Below the pieces are notes generated by a model, which was given only the letters and a program-made list of their open reading frames with translations, ran no database searches and was not told where the DNA came from. A DNA stretch of 64,000 nt, from positions 24,207,686-24,271,685 of the forward strand of contig OX243814.1 in NCBI GenBank assembly GCA_945859605.1, given 5' to 3'. Both the position numbers and the translations under genes were made by a program. The DNA comes from Lumbricus rubellus. Taxonomy: Eukaryota; Annelida; Clitellata; Crassiclitellata; Lumbricidae. This document shows positions 35,432-48,000 of this stretch, one piece after another (the first letter of the stretch is position 1; every line of letters starts with the position of its first letter).

Positions 35432-38400
35432 TCAGGCCATAGGTAGTTCGTGGGCCGCAGCATAATGACCAGTGACATGGTGGAAGATTTGTCGTTCAAT
35501 GTCGCCAAGGAGTCCGCTGGCGCCAATGCGGAAAAGATCTGGTTTCGTCCAGTCATCTCCTAGCTCCTCCTTCATAAGAATCATCCAAGTGAGTGAATCC
35601 TTTGCAGTACGTATTCCACCAGCTGGCTTGAAGCCGACCTTAAGATGGAAATGTTGTGAAGTCAGACATTCATTTCGGCCATTAGTGAATATGATAAATT
35701 ACTGTTTAAAATTCTCTCATCTGTCTTCATTGTTTTTTATCTGTTAATGTCTTAATGACATCACCTAACGATTGTATGCAACTATGCATGCAGTAAAGCC
35801 CTTATTTTGGTACCTCCTAATATTTCTCTAAAGTTCTGCAAACCTGTACTAAACTTCCCATGGCTATATGATGCATCTAAAAGCTTCATTTAAATTTAGT
35901 TTTAAATTTTAAGCTAAATGTACACACATAGCTTTGCTACAAGAATGGTAGTACAAAATTCTTCAAAGTAAAATACAGGTTAGATTACAAGACAATAAAG
36001 GTCATTGGCAGACACCTTGAGGGTGATTTCTAACAGCAATGCTTGCAAGAATTTTCCTTTGAATCTATAAAATTCATGACAACTTCTACAGCACCTCTCA
36101 AAGTACAATCTAATCAGTGTGCATGCCCCATGAAAAAAGAAGTCTTATGACAATGAGCAAAGATAGCAATGCCCCAGTTTGCACTGTCAAACAAAGAAAA
36201 TGTAAAAGTTACCTTGTGTCCTGTCCGATTAAAATATTCACGAATGGCTCTGACCATGACAAGTGCCACAGGTAGAATGGCATTGACCCCCTCCTTGCCA
36301 GTAGAAGTCTTAATGAAGTCAGCACCTGAAATGGGCAGCACAAATCAAATAACTGCCCAATAAGATTTGCATGTGTATGAAATGCAAGCATTAATTAATT
36401 ATCATCTCTCTGGGTGTTGCCTGCTAGACATTTTAGCATATTACTTTCTCCAAGTTTCTTTATTTTTAACTTTTTCATCCCTTCCATCTTTCACTGCCAT
36501 AATCAGCCCAATATGCCCCATCACTCACCAATTTTGAAGCTCCTGTATGTTCTTCATATCTCTACCCCTTTGCCTCCTTTTATGACCCCTATAGAAGGCA
36601 CAGCTCTCCCAGTGTCATTCTGCGAAAAATAAAGTAAACATTTTTATGGCACTATAATTGCATAATCTGGCCACACTTTATTAGCTGTAAGTGGACATTG
36701 CAGAAAGAGTTTTGTTACAATACAATAGAAAAGAGGACAATTGAGGCATTGAGTGCCAGGGTGGTCTAACCATTCAGGAGGGTTAGGCCACTCTGGCGCT
36801 CAATGCCTCAATAGTATTCTGCATCACGTACCTGCCATCATACAGACCAAACTGGCCTTGTAGACGTTGTTTAGGGTGCCAAGTTCACCTGTGGCCAAAA
36901 TAGTCTTAAGATGAGCATCTCCACATGCAGCCTTCATCTGCTGAACTTCATCAAACAGTCCTATAAGAAAGCAACAGCCATACTATGTCTATGACAATGC
37001 AAGCTGTAGAATTTTCAATTTCACATCAATAACATCTGATTCAACAGCAACATCCATATCAAATGTCTATCTCGAAAAAGCTATCATGACAAAAGCTCAG
37101 CTTTACAATGTTTTTATTTTCCCCAAATTTATCTTCATACCAGATTTCCCCCCCCCCCCAACATTCCCCATTGTGTAAGATCTAATCCAGTGGTTCCTAA
37201 CCTTTTCAAGGAAGCCGAACCCCAAGACAAACCTATGACCACTCACCGAACCCCTCAACAAATCCATGACCAACCATCGAGCCCCTCAAGTTTCAACAAT
37301 AATTTTTCTTTTTTCTCGACTACTATGTGGTATAAATATATAAGAAAGGGTAATAGTTGCATTTAGCGTACGTCGTACGATGCTTTTCTGCAGGAAAACA
37401 ATGAAAATTTACATGTGTTATCGGCAATACCTTGCATCACAAAAAGATGCTGCCGGTGTTAATTATCGGGAGGTGCAGTAAGACATAACTAAAGTTAACA
37501 GAATGAATAGCTTCAAATTTCATAAGGTAGGACCTGGTAGGCAATCTATTTCAAACAAAATTTATTAAATAAAAGTCAAAAAATAAAATAGTAAATGATT
37601 TTTCACTGAATATGCATATATTTCAAAGGACCTCTGCCGAACCCCTGGCACTGGCTCATCGAACCCCAAGGGTTCGGTCGAACACTGGTTAAGAACCACT
37701 GATCTAATCTAATGACTTCTGTTGTTTCATCATAATAATGCCAAAAACAATAGTCAATGATAGCCTTAATGCGACATCAGAAAACTTAAATCCACTGAAG
37801 AATGAAACGGCCAAACTCGCATAGATCAGAGTAATGAGACTTCATTGAATATGCATGCTGAAAGAACTGAGGTTTAAACGTGGATGTGAATGACATCACA
37901 GAACTCGCAAAACAAATGAACACAATTTAAGTGAGTCATGTGGCAAATCGAAAAACATCCGAACCAATGAGAACCTGAAATGATCACACTGTTCATGTGT
38001 ATGTATGTATGTATGTATGTATGTATGTATGTCTGTATGTATGTATGTATATGCACATTTATATAGCGCCCTACAATAACCTCACGAATGCGCTTAACGT
38101 AGCTACCACAAGTCACAGTCTTCACTTTTCCATAGAAGAAATTCAAAAATTTAGATGCAGTCAAAAGAAATGTATTACTACCCAATCAGTAATGACTGAA
38201 CGGTGCATGAAAAGCAGCAGCTACCAACTGGAGAATAGGACTGTCTTTCATAACCAGAAGAGATATTCGCAGAAGAGATATCCCCTGTTTAGCATTACGT
38301 ATTGGTTAAGTGGATCTATGCATACGACATAGGGCTGTATAGATGTGTGTAATTATATTCTTAGGATGTGCAAACTGGTCTAGAATGGCTAGGATAATTG

Positions 38401-41400
38401 CATTTAATTTAATCTAATAATTAATTTATGGCTACTCAATGACAAGTGTGAGAACTTTGTTCAGGCGAGATTTCTCAATTCAGTCCTCTTGACTTGTATA
38501 GACATGCACATTGCACACAGTGCACAGACATAAAAATAAAGACTAAATGTTGTGTGGGTATTGGACACATTGAAATGTATCTTGATTCATACTGATGCAC
38601 AGTTGTAGAGAAGTTGGGCTATACTTATTGTTGTATATACTGACAACAAAACCCCTCTGCAGTGTAATGGTTAACCCTTTAAGTTGGATTGGCACTTCCA
38701 AATTGACTTCTATTAACATAGGCCTACTAGATGAAACATTAAAAAGGCGTTTAGCTCTAACTATCAAAGATGGCTTGAGATGTGTGGATACGTCATGAGA
38801 GGAAGCTGAAGAACTGGTGATGATGTGGAGATGTGTTGTGTTGCCTGATGTGCAGACCTGCATGGGAAGTACTAAGTAAGCTCTAACCATTGCATGGCAG
38901 CACTTGTGGTGGGACAGACAGATGTTGATGTTTTACTTAAACCATTTAGTTTAAAGAAAATATTGTATAATTCCAAAGAATTTTAGGCAGGTCAGAATCC
39001 AGGTCAATGTAAAAGAGGTAGGTCAAACGACCTACGACAACTCAAGGATATGCGGACTACTGATCAAAAGGCAATTGATGTAGGGACTACTCATCCAAAT
39101 ATCCAAATGAAAGTAACATTCAATAACATTTCATCCATAATAATAAGATGTGTCAGAATTCAAACTGAAGATATGGTCTTTACCAAATGCGCCACAAAAT
39201 GAGCACATATTGAGTTTTAAGAGAGTATATTGTAAATCCCATTTAACCTTTAAATATTATCATATTTTCTAGACGGTAAGTTGCAGTGCTTTTGCATGTT
39301 TTGTCATAATTGAGATTCAAGAACAACATAAAGAAAAATACAATGCACATGTATTGTATATGTCATGGAGTCTTGTTCTGAAGGTCAAAGGTTAGTCGCC
39401 CAGAAATGTTTACCTTTCCAGTTGTTTGTCAGAGCAAAATGTCGATTGATGACAATGTCAATCTCGGAAGCTCCCTGCGAAACAGCAAACCTAATTTCAT
39501 CCAATCGTGTCTGCAATGGCGTCTGACCAGCTGGAAATCCAGTGGCAACTGAAACACACGTTCATATTCTATTCAATAACCATAATCGTTTTCAACTTAA
39601 TTAACACGATTCGAATTAGAGTGATTAATACAATTAATTTATAAAATTCTATTTTAAGCAAATTTCTTTTCTTGTTGAAATGATCCCAACTAAGTCTGCA
39701 ACAGACTAATTTCCATAATGCTAGTGCTCACTGCTAAGAGTGATACAGTATAAACATTAAACACACGAATTAGTAGATCAACATGCCGTAGATTTAACTC
39801 CTTTGAAACATATAAAATTTTTGCTGAATCAGTCACTGTATAACTGTTATCATTGCCTTTCCAAAATCAGGTCCTACAGTTCTAAAATTTCTCCAAATTC
39901 AACAGTTTGATAAACTAAAATAGCTTTACCATTTTCTTAAATTATGAAGAAAGTGTTCATAAATAAATCATTTATAAATAAGAATCAAACCTGAGGCAAT
40001 TGGAATGTGTGTGGCACCAAGTAACTTCAAATACTTCACACAGTCAGCAACACGGTTCGGATAAACACAAACAGCACCACAGCTCAAACCTGAACAATCG
40101 AACACAATTCGGATAAACACAAACAGCACCACAGCTCAAACCTGAACAATCAAAATGTGTACCAGTACAGATTAACAAAATTCCTTTTAAAACTATTAGG
40201 TTAGAGCAGAAGTAGCTGTTTGGATATGTTCCGACCAGTTATGGTTTTTCAGCCACAGTTTCAGTTTCCCTAAATATAGTGCTGACAACAAGATTATGAC
40301 CCTGACATGGCTTTTGTATGACACAGCGAATTTTTTTACATCCATACTACTACATGATCTAGCGATTTTCAGAAGCTTCACATCAACTTCTGTGAGTAAT
40401 GTTATATATCAGCTTTTAGATCAGCTTCACCAATGGTCTCAAATAGAATCCTTTAATCAATGAGGTCTAATCCATAAAGCCAATCAAGCAACAGAGTAAA
40501 ACTTTTAATTTAATTAATTCACATGCTGTTGTCACTGCTTCCAGTTTTCATTCATTCATTTCCCAAGCAACTGATTCAAGGTGTGATGATTGGCAGATGA
40601 ATTTCCTATTATGCATCAATTCAGTACAACAGTAATTAAGTGATTAATTGTAATTGGCAATAAACAGAATAACCAGATAATAAATAAACAGACAGACCAA
40701 AATCAGATACTGTAATAAACGAACTGACCTAGATCTTCAACCTTCATGGCCTCCAAGAGGTCATATCTGATTGGATGATGAGCTTTATAGCAGAGTCTCT
40801 GGACATTTGATGGAGTGTCATCACCGGCCAGTGTAGTCAGATCAATGCATGATGTAATCCTTAACAGCCAAGCTGCCTGGACGGAATTTAATTTCAACAA
40901 AATAAGAATCTACAGTTGTACACTGAACAACAGAGTACAAGTCATATGCAAAAAACCTTAACAAATAGTCATCAAGGTCAAAAAGAGTTGGTCCCAAATT
41001 GTCTCTGATCTATTACTGATGTGCATATTTTTTAGATTTCTTTGCAGTAGAACAGGATTTTCATTCATTAATAACACATTGTCAGAACGCAATGCAATTA
41101 AAAATATATGGCAATGTGTAATCATTAGTAGCTGTTCATAAAAGGCATACATGTTTAATTCTTCCCATATGAGAATATTCAACACCATCCACAAAGGCCT
41201 GGCAAAAATATTTTAGTGAATGGATTGCTGGATGACATGAGGAAGTTTGAGATAAACTCTTGAGCTTTTTACGTAAATGGCACAGCTCCTTTCTTTGCTC
41301 TGTGTCCATCCCGAAACTTCACCACATACGCGATAATGTAAAGTTCGATCACTCCTACCTATAGTCAATGTCTGCTGGAGATTTGAACGAAAGACTCAAA

Positions 41401-42703
41401 CTAATGAATGCTGAAGCATGAGACTAAAAATTCCTAATTTGCAGTAATGGCCTCATTTAAGTTGAAAACGAACAGACCTGCCACTGTTTCTTGACCGTAC
41501 GTCGCCCCGATAAAGACTCCACTCTTCGTTTGACGGCTGGAAGATTAACTCTCACATTTGCCAGCCAGGACTCATCTATAGTTAATAAGACACATGCAGT
41601 AACAAATAGCAGTATATATTAACAATGCCAAGAGGTAAACTGATAAGTTCTTACTAGGCCAGGCACCTGAACTAAAGATTTCAAGTTTCAGCATGGTTAA
41701 ATTTACGATACAAACAAGGAAAAAGCCTTACAACGATTAAGGTGACTCAGGGAGTCAGGACCAATGTGTTTCACTGAGATACCTATGAATACATGGGTAC
41801 ATAAAACATGTCTCTCTGTTTCCTATGCATGTGCACATATGATGTCTTACAAATATATCGGAGACGGTGTCTAAAAAAACAGAGGAAGGCAACAGGAAAC
41901 TACCTCTATAAAATTCCAAAGCTATCAATGATGGTGCAATCGAACAAATGAACCTGCCAACTGGCAGAGAAAAACATGATGACAAATATATAATAATATT
42001 CCTTTATTGAATAATCTGGTTGACAGACCACAACTGGCTACAGTGTAGGCCCTACAATTATGCAATTGAAACAAATCACAAGAACACAAATAGCAAAAGA
42101 CATAACAGAACAGACAGCTTGCAATACATTTACATATTCAGTAAGAGACATAGTAGAAATTGTGCAGAATTTAAAACAATGCCAAAGTTTTGACCGGTAA
42201 CAACCACCAAGCCACCAAGGATTTAAAAGCCTTAAATCGTTTAAATTTCTTAAGTTGTTGTGGAGTGCCCAGTGCTAAAGTAAGAGTTTGAAACGCAAGA
42301 CATGTTCTCATGGTTAACTTCTTGTATGCAGACGTTTACCGAAAAAGGGCCAGCTCTGCATTGGCGGATTTTTATCCTTTAGAGCTGTCCTATTGACATC
42401 TGCAGATTTATCTCGAACTTTCTTGATCTTGAGTCCTAAATTTACCTGAGATTTCTGTTGTTGTTGTTGTTATGTCAATAAACGGCTGATTGATTGATAC
42501 AGTAAACGCAGGTCAAAGACCAGTGTTTCATATGGATGAGACTTATTTCAAGTAAAAATACAAACTTCAGGTCAGTTGGAAAACGTCAGATAATAACCTA
42601 AAAACAGTAGTCAAAACTGTTATGCACAACGAGATTGTTAACTTCAATTTTAATAGAATTCAAGCTAATTACCAAACTCGCATCCTATGTTCCTATACGC
42701 CAT
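35432..42703 (-). CDS. DERA: Deoxyribose-phosphate aldolase, 319 residues, 8 exons, complete
   Basis: Cleaves 2-deoxy-D-ribose 5-phosphate to glyceraldehyde 3-phosphate and acetaldehyde in cytosolic deoxynucleoside catabolism (class I aldolase, TIM barrel). Exons in coding order: 42703-42673, 41575-41478, 40876-40729, 40089-39991, 39548-39414, 36960-36832, 36325-36213, 35638-35432. The sum is 960 nt (319 codons plus stop), close to the 318 residues of the human enzyme. Key residues are all present: Asp156 in SEIDIVINR, Schiff-base Lys219 in FIKTSTGKEG and Lys255 in GFKPAGGIR. The C-terminus ends YAAAHELPMA. Exon 1 is only 31 nt (MAYRNIGCEF) but its phase and similarity to the family N-terminus followed by DESW support it. 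A 425-bp hAT-type MITE lies 124 bp upstream of the ATG. The acceptor end of exon 39991-40089 is partly duplicated at 40108-40151. Confidence 0.96.
36363..36418. repeat. 56-bp direct repeat, copy 2
   Basis: Partner of 34981-35036, same orientation, 1,382 bp away. It starts 38 bp beyond the acceptor end of DERA exon 36213-36325. Confidence 0.85.
36741..36811 (+). other. 31-bp inverted repeat that pairs fully as plus-strand RNA
   Basis: Arms 36741-36771 and 36781-36811 are separated by 9 nt. The three DNA mismatches are each G-T, so a plus-strand transcript would form an unbroken 31-bp stem with three G-U wobbles. It lies in a DERA intron, 21 bp from the donor of exon 36832-36960, antisense to DERA. 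It may be a small MITE or a hairpin RNA. Confidence 0.55.
37188..37701. mobile_element. 514-bp hAT-type MITE in DERA intron
   Basis: Ends CAGTGGTTCCTAACC and GGTTAAGAACCACTG are inverted repeats with one mismatch. The 8 bases ATCTAATC flank it at 37180-37187 and 37702-37709. CCGAACCCC motifs recur inside both ends. There is no coding capacity. Confidence 0.9.
37999..38048. repeat. (ATGT)n microsatellite
   Basis: About a dozen ATGT units in a DERA intron, followed by GCACATTTATATAGCGCCC, a sequence common next to CR1/L2-like repeats. Confidence 0.9.
40056..40151. repeat. 44-bp tandem duplication over the DERA exon 4 acceptor
   Basis: 40056-40099 and 40108-40151 are identical over 44 bp (TTCGGATAAACACAAACAGC ... 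GAACAATC). On the minus strand the unit holds the branch side, the CAG acceptor and the first 34 coding bases of DERA exon 39991-40089, so a decoy acceptor exists 52 bp upstream of the real one. Confidence 0.9.
41985..42500 (+). mobile_element. Probable LINE 3' end with TGATTGATTGAT tail
   Basis: Non-coding sequence ending in TTGTTGTTGTTGTTATGTCAATAAACGG and GCTGATTGATTGAT. This tail type matches the end of the RTE-like element at 8465-8505. No reverse transcriptase frame remains. It lies in DERA intron 1. Confidence 0.4.
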
Positions 42704-42826
42704 GATTGGTTTAACCTTTGATCCTTGCCTTTGACCCATGAGCACAGATCCTAACAGAGTCCCCTAAAATAATTATAGCGCAATTATTCTGACTTGTATA
42801 ACAAATTATTTATACTGTGGTTTAAC

Positions 42827-43251
42827 CATAGAGATGCATTTTATATATAAATATAACGCTAGAGAGAGCATCACGCCGCCATATTGGAGTCGCTGTGTAC
42901 TGGTAATTCATACCGACCAATCACATCATACTTGTCTTGCCTAATATCACACCGACCAATCATATCGATTTCTCGTACCGACCGTCGTTTAAATCGGAGT
43001 GACGTAAATTTACGACGTAAATTAGATAATTCAAATCTGATTACAGGGTCGATACGTCATACTCTCTAGCGTATATATATATATATATATATATCGTGCA
43101 TCTCAATGGGTCTAGGTCGCTTGGCTTGTGACCTCACTGGCGTGATTTCCGTTAATATTATAAGGTCGTTGGTGACTTCACATTTCCATGCAGAGGAGAT
43201 AGGCCATACTCTCACTAGAGTATATATTTTATATAATCGTACATCTCTATG
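42827..43251. mobile_element. 425-bp MITE with perfect 8-bp TSD just upstream of DERA
   Basis: Begins CATAGAGATGCA and ends in the inverted copy ACATCTCTATG. Both sides carry GGTTTAAC (42819-42826 and 43252-43259). TSD length fits hAT. A second inverted pair lies inside (CGCTAGAGAGAGCAT near 42858 and ATACTCTCTAGCG near 43057), next to a (TA)n run at 43071-43093, suggesting two related elements nested or fused. Confidence 0.8.
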
Positions 43252-43259
43252 GGTTTAAC

Positions 43260-45038
43260 CCATCACAAGAACCTGACTCCGGCGATTCATATTTTAATAA
43301 TGATTCTGATAAGTAATCTGGTATAGCCACATTCCAGTATATGTGCGTCGTTAAGAAACTTTGACAATTAAGTAAGTAAGTATATTCTTTGGAATGGGCT
43401 CCCAAAGGGGCTATGTCTGCTTCCTGAAGCATTTTTTATTCAGCCCAAAACAACCCATTAAGGCCCAAATTAGGCAATTCCTCCTATGCTGGAAACACCA
43501 ACTTCAGTCAGACAATTTGTACAGAGCTCTTCAGATAATGCCATGCCTGTCTCCTAGTCCCACTCTAATTTCCAATCAACCACATCTTGTTCTTCACACA
43601 GTCAGACTTCATCTCATGAAGCTTGTGACTTGATTCGTTGCTCATAAATAAGCCAGTGCTTAGAATAATTATATTATCATATGCATACTACTTTACTACT
43701 GACAATCCTAAAATTGTTTGTAAATTAAAATAATAAAAGCTGTAAACTAAGTTATTGAATAACTGATCATTTATTCGATAAATGCAAAACAATTAGATGC
43801 TACATTCCTGAATATTACGAAGTTAACTCTAATTAATTGATTAAATGCAAAATTAGCCCTGCAGCAAACAATCTGACATTAATGCAAATATACAATCAAG
43901 AAATATTGCAAATCACTGAGCATTAGATCTGGATTTGGAAGTAATAGAAAATGTCCATAACAAATCGGCAACTGGCAAGATTAGAACAGACCCATAACCA
44001 AACTACAATCAGACAATTTCTGCATTTCTTAAAACATAACCAGTACAAAAGCAATTAAAACTTCATTACCTATCACCTCAAGCGAACAGCCATACAAAAC
44101 ACCATTTAAACCTTCAATATCTCATCTTTGTCTTGATCCAATTTGCACAGATAAACTCTTAAGACATCATACGTTGTGAATTAACCATCCTCAAAAATAA
44201 GATCTTATTTACAGCGCACAAATAAAATAAGCATAGCAGACGGAAGAGCTGCTTTTCATAATGCATATACCGTACTACATTTAAAACAAGATGATAACCG
44301 CACGAAGTAGAACAGTCCATCAAGCTACCGCATGTAGCCTGCCGCAAAGTTCTCAAGTCAAAACCAGTCCTAAGCGACCGAATGCTAGCAACTTCATTCA
44401 CTTTATACTTTGCGTGTAATTTTAATTGCGATCTCCAAGTTTTCAACCAAAATTCAGGTTTCCACATTACACATGAAAGGTCAAAAATACACAGTGTCAG
44501 GTTCGACGCTGCATACAATCATTTTACCCAATTGCGGTGCTACTCTAGGTCACAGCAGGTCAAAAACTGCCAAAAACTCTGAAATTTTTAATATCTTCGT
44601 GGCATTTAATTTATTTGACCTGCTGAATAACTCCCATGATCCTGACATGACATTCCGAAATTGTATAGCTGGCACCACAGATAGTACCGAAAAATTCAGC
44701 GGTTCCTTCAACAGTGCTACATGTACGTTAAAGCAAAACAGTGTGAAGGATCCGTAGTCATGTTTGTACTCTAGGAGTCACACAAGATAATAATATATAC
44801 AACGTACAAACAAGGTGAAGAGAGGTCATCACTGAAGGAACTCCGAATGACCACAGAATACTTATTACGGAAAGTAAATCAAGAATGCTGCAAAGCAGTG
44901 GTAAAAAGATATCAGCTATACGGTAAATACATGTCACTTTCCTATCATCCTAGAAATCACATTGGCTTCAGCTTTAGTGTTTCGCCTATTGCACCGTACC
45001 TTTTATGCACTACGAATTCTTAGTGATCAAGCATCGGC
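43260..45038. other. Intergenic region between DERA 5' end and PEX11G-like 3' end
   Basis: Holds the PEX11G-like 3' UTR and sequence upstream of DERA. Open frames up to 119 codons occur on both strands (44159-44518 minus, 44410-44757 plus), but none shows a domain, splice logic or codon pattern I would trust. I see no gene here. Confidence 0.5.
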
Positions 45039-48000
45039 CTATTTTGATTTCTGCTGTGCTTTTACGAGCTGGTACAATCCCACAACAGATGATATGGTTC
45101 CAAATAAAGCATTCTTTGTTGGTCCAAATTTCCCTGACCACAGAATGCCTTTCCACGGCAGGAGATTTATAGCAAGGATGAAATCCGAGATATTCTTCAG
45201 CAGATTCCAGTATTCGTCAATTTCTTTTTGGATACATTGTCCAATCGAAGTCTTTGTCGTGGAAGTGTTCTCTTCACTACAGTCAAAACAGCTGAATTTA
45301 CACTATATGAATGTATGTATGTATGTATGCATGGTATATATAAGTTTATATATATATATATATTACGTTTACAATATATATTCTCTGCATTGCTTTGGGA
45401 AAATTTTTAAACCTGGTAGAAGTAAGTAAGTAAATAAATAAGTATAGCCTTTATTACTCCATTTGCAAATGCACAATGAGACATTGACAATTATGCAATA
45501 TAGCACAATAGAAGTAATAATAAAGTATAGTAATATACACGAAATGTAACAAAAAACAAATGCTAATAAGGAAAGGAACTTGTGCAGAGTAATGCACAAA
45601 AAATAGTTATGTAACAGTCTCAGATATAGCAGATTTCTGCAAAGATGCCAGGTAGAGGCACACAAAGGTTTAACGATATATTACGTATGCAAAAAAATCA
45701 TTTTTTTGTCCTTCCTGCTATTGCAACTTGTACATTTTGCGGACCCCTATGCATACATACAAATTACCTAGAGCTATCCGTCCCCCCGTTTTTAAAAGTT
45801 AATTAGCCAAGTAATCCATAAAAGCTTTATTTTACCATAGGCTACTATTAATTTTTGTTAAATCATATTTCCTAGCTAAAATGTTTTAATCGTTATGGTT
45901 TACTGTTTAGATCTGAACAGAATTTAATTATAATGTAATCAAAATCAGCCAATCAAAAAAGCCATCAGACAGCTACAGGATAACACAGAGTTATAAATGA
46001 GCTAATATGGACGTCATAATTAGACATTTATTTTTGGGTTTTTTAATATGGTTAGGCAGAAGCTGCTCAAACACTTTTAAGCTGCACACAACTGCAAAAA
46101 TCACTTTGATTGTTACTGAATATTTCTGTAAGGTAAAGTATTCGAAAGACGGCAAAACATTTAGCATCAAAAACTTCTACATCTCTATTGATGACAACAA
46201 ATACGACTCATTCAAACTTAGCAGCTAAAGCAGTAGTCTATATTGTCAAAAAGAAGCTTTTTAAACAGAATCTTACGTCTTTTCTAAAGATTCTAGGCGT
46301 TTCTGTTGAATTAGCTTAGTTCTCGTTAGTCGAAGTAAGAATACTTGTCGAATGCCTCTGCCAAACAACATAGAACAACAACAAATTGTTTCACTGTAAA
46401 GCACAAAAATATTAACAAAAAAATGTGCATAGGTGCTAAATGCTTACAGTGAATCTCCGGCACTCTTCGAGTAGATCTCTTAATAAAGAGCTAAATAAAT
46501 TCTTGGAATGAATGAACCAATCAACTACCTGGTAGTTCTAGGCCACTAGAATGTAACATTTACTATGGAAGTGCCCAAGCAGAATAAAAGTTCCCATTTC
46601 AGAGCATCTTGATAGAGAAGCCGCTTGACAAATCGTCCACTGACAAATCGTCCATGACGAATCGTCCACTGACGAATTGTCCGTAGACGAAACGTCCGCA
46701 AACCAGAGAAGCATACCAAAATATCAACAACAAACACATTTCCATAAAAATTCTTTCATTGCATGTCTTCAGAACTTCTTAATATTGCATCATCATGACT
46801 GTCTGGTTATTAGGAGGAAATCTCTCTTCATTATTTAGCTTAACCATTTTCTCTGTCAGCTTCTGATTATTGCTATTGCATATAATTTTTGTCCACCAAT
46901 TTCTTAACATTTTTCCTGTGTTTTATCCATCCTTCACCAAAGACTTCAAATCTTTTGATGTCATCATTCCTCATGGTCCATGTTTCGGAGCTGTAACGCA
47001 CCATACTCCCTATCATAGACCTTATCATTCGTTGCTTTCCTCTCAGTAATTCCTTTCTTTTATAGAAGACATTCTTATCCATAGCTAATCTTCTCTTTAT
47101 GTGTATGTGATGCAGTTGATGCTGCATCATTTGTGATTATATTTCCTAGGTAATAGAATTTTCTGATTTGCTCTGATTTCTTTCTATCTAATGTATCGCT
47201 AATATGGTACATGGAATAATTCAGTAATGGTATTCTTGCACTGTTTCTGGCTTAAATCCACTGTCATAAGACTTATTATATTAGTATAAATAGGAAATAG
47301 TGGCATGAGAAACACTGTTGATGAACTTCACCCTGATCCTTACCGTAGAATGTTCAACAGCAGAGTGATTGCCCAACACAAAGTCCCAACCCCCCACCAA
47401 TTTTCAGACTTGATGGTCCACAACTCACGGTCAGCTCCCCAAGCAATGTGTTCACATGGAAAGTAGATCTGGCTGGATATGTTACCAAGTACGGAACACA
47501 GTCGCGAGAATGTATCCTCTTCCTAATATCAAATACAATCAAATAGTGTTTCTAATTGAATGTAATTAATTAGAAAATTCTTATGATACCTATTTCATCA
47601 ATATTTTTACTACAATAAATTCTAAACTAATAATTTTCAATGTGACATATCGATGCTTTGTTGTGGAAACAGCCAAATAAATAAAATATCTTGATCTATT
47701 AAATTACTTTGTGCGTAGACGTTCCAGCAGTTTGAGTAGTTAGAGGCATCATACAAACATCATGAAATTGTATATATAAAATATACCGTAAATCAGCGGT
47801 TCTCAACCTTTTTAGTCCGGCGACCCCTTTTTAACATTTCAGAAGTTGTGACGACCCCCAACGACAAAATTGATTGTGTAATAACCCCCCCCCCATATCA
47901 CTGCATTTTTGTTACTATTGTCCATTGTTATGCATTTTCACCCTCATAATACTAAAACTATTATTTGGCAGTTGTAGGAGGTTTCCTTTAGTTTGAAGTA

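Noticed and set aside
37997..38332. Open frames with YVCMYVCM repeats (also 55164-55403, 44962-45429)
   Set aside because: They are read through (ATGT)n microsatellites; the one at 44962 is also antisense to the PEX11G-like last exon.
44159..44518. 119-codon minus-strand open frame between DERA and PEX11G-like
   Set aside because: It does not match either neighbour, and the true PEX11G-like last exon was found at 45039-45276.
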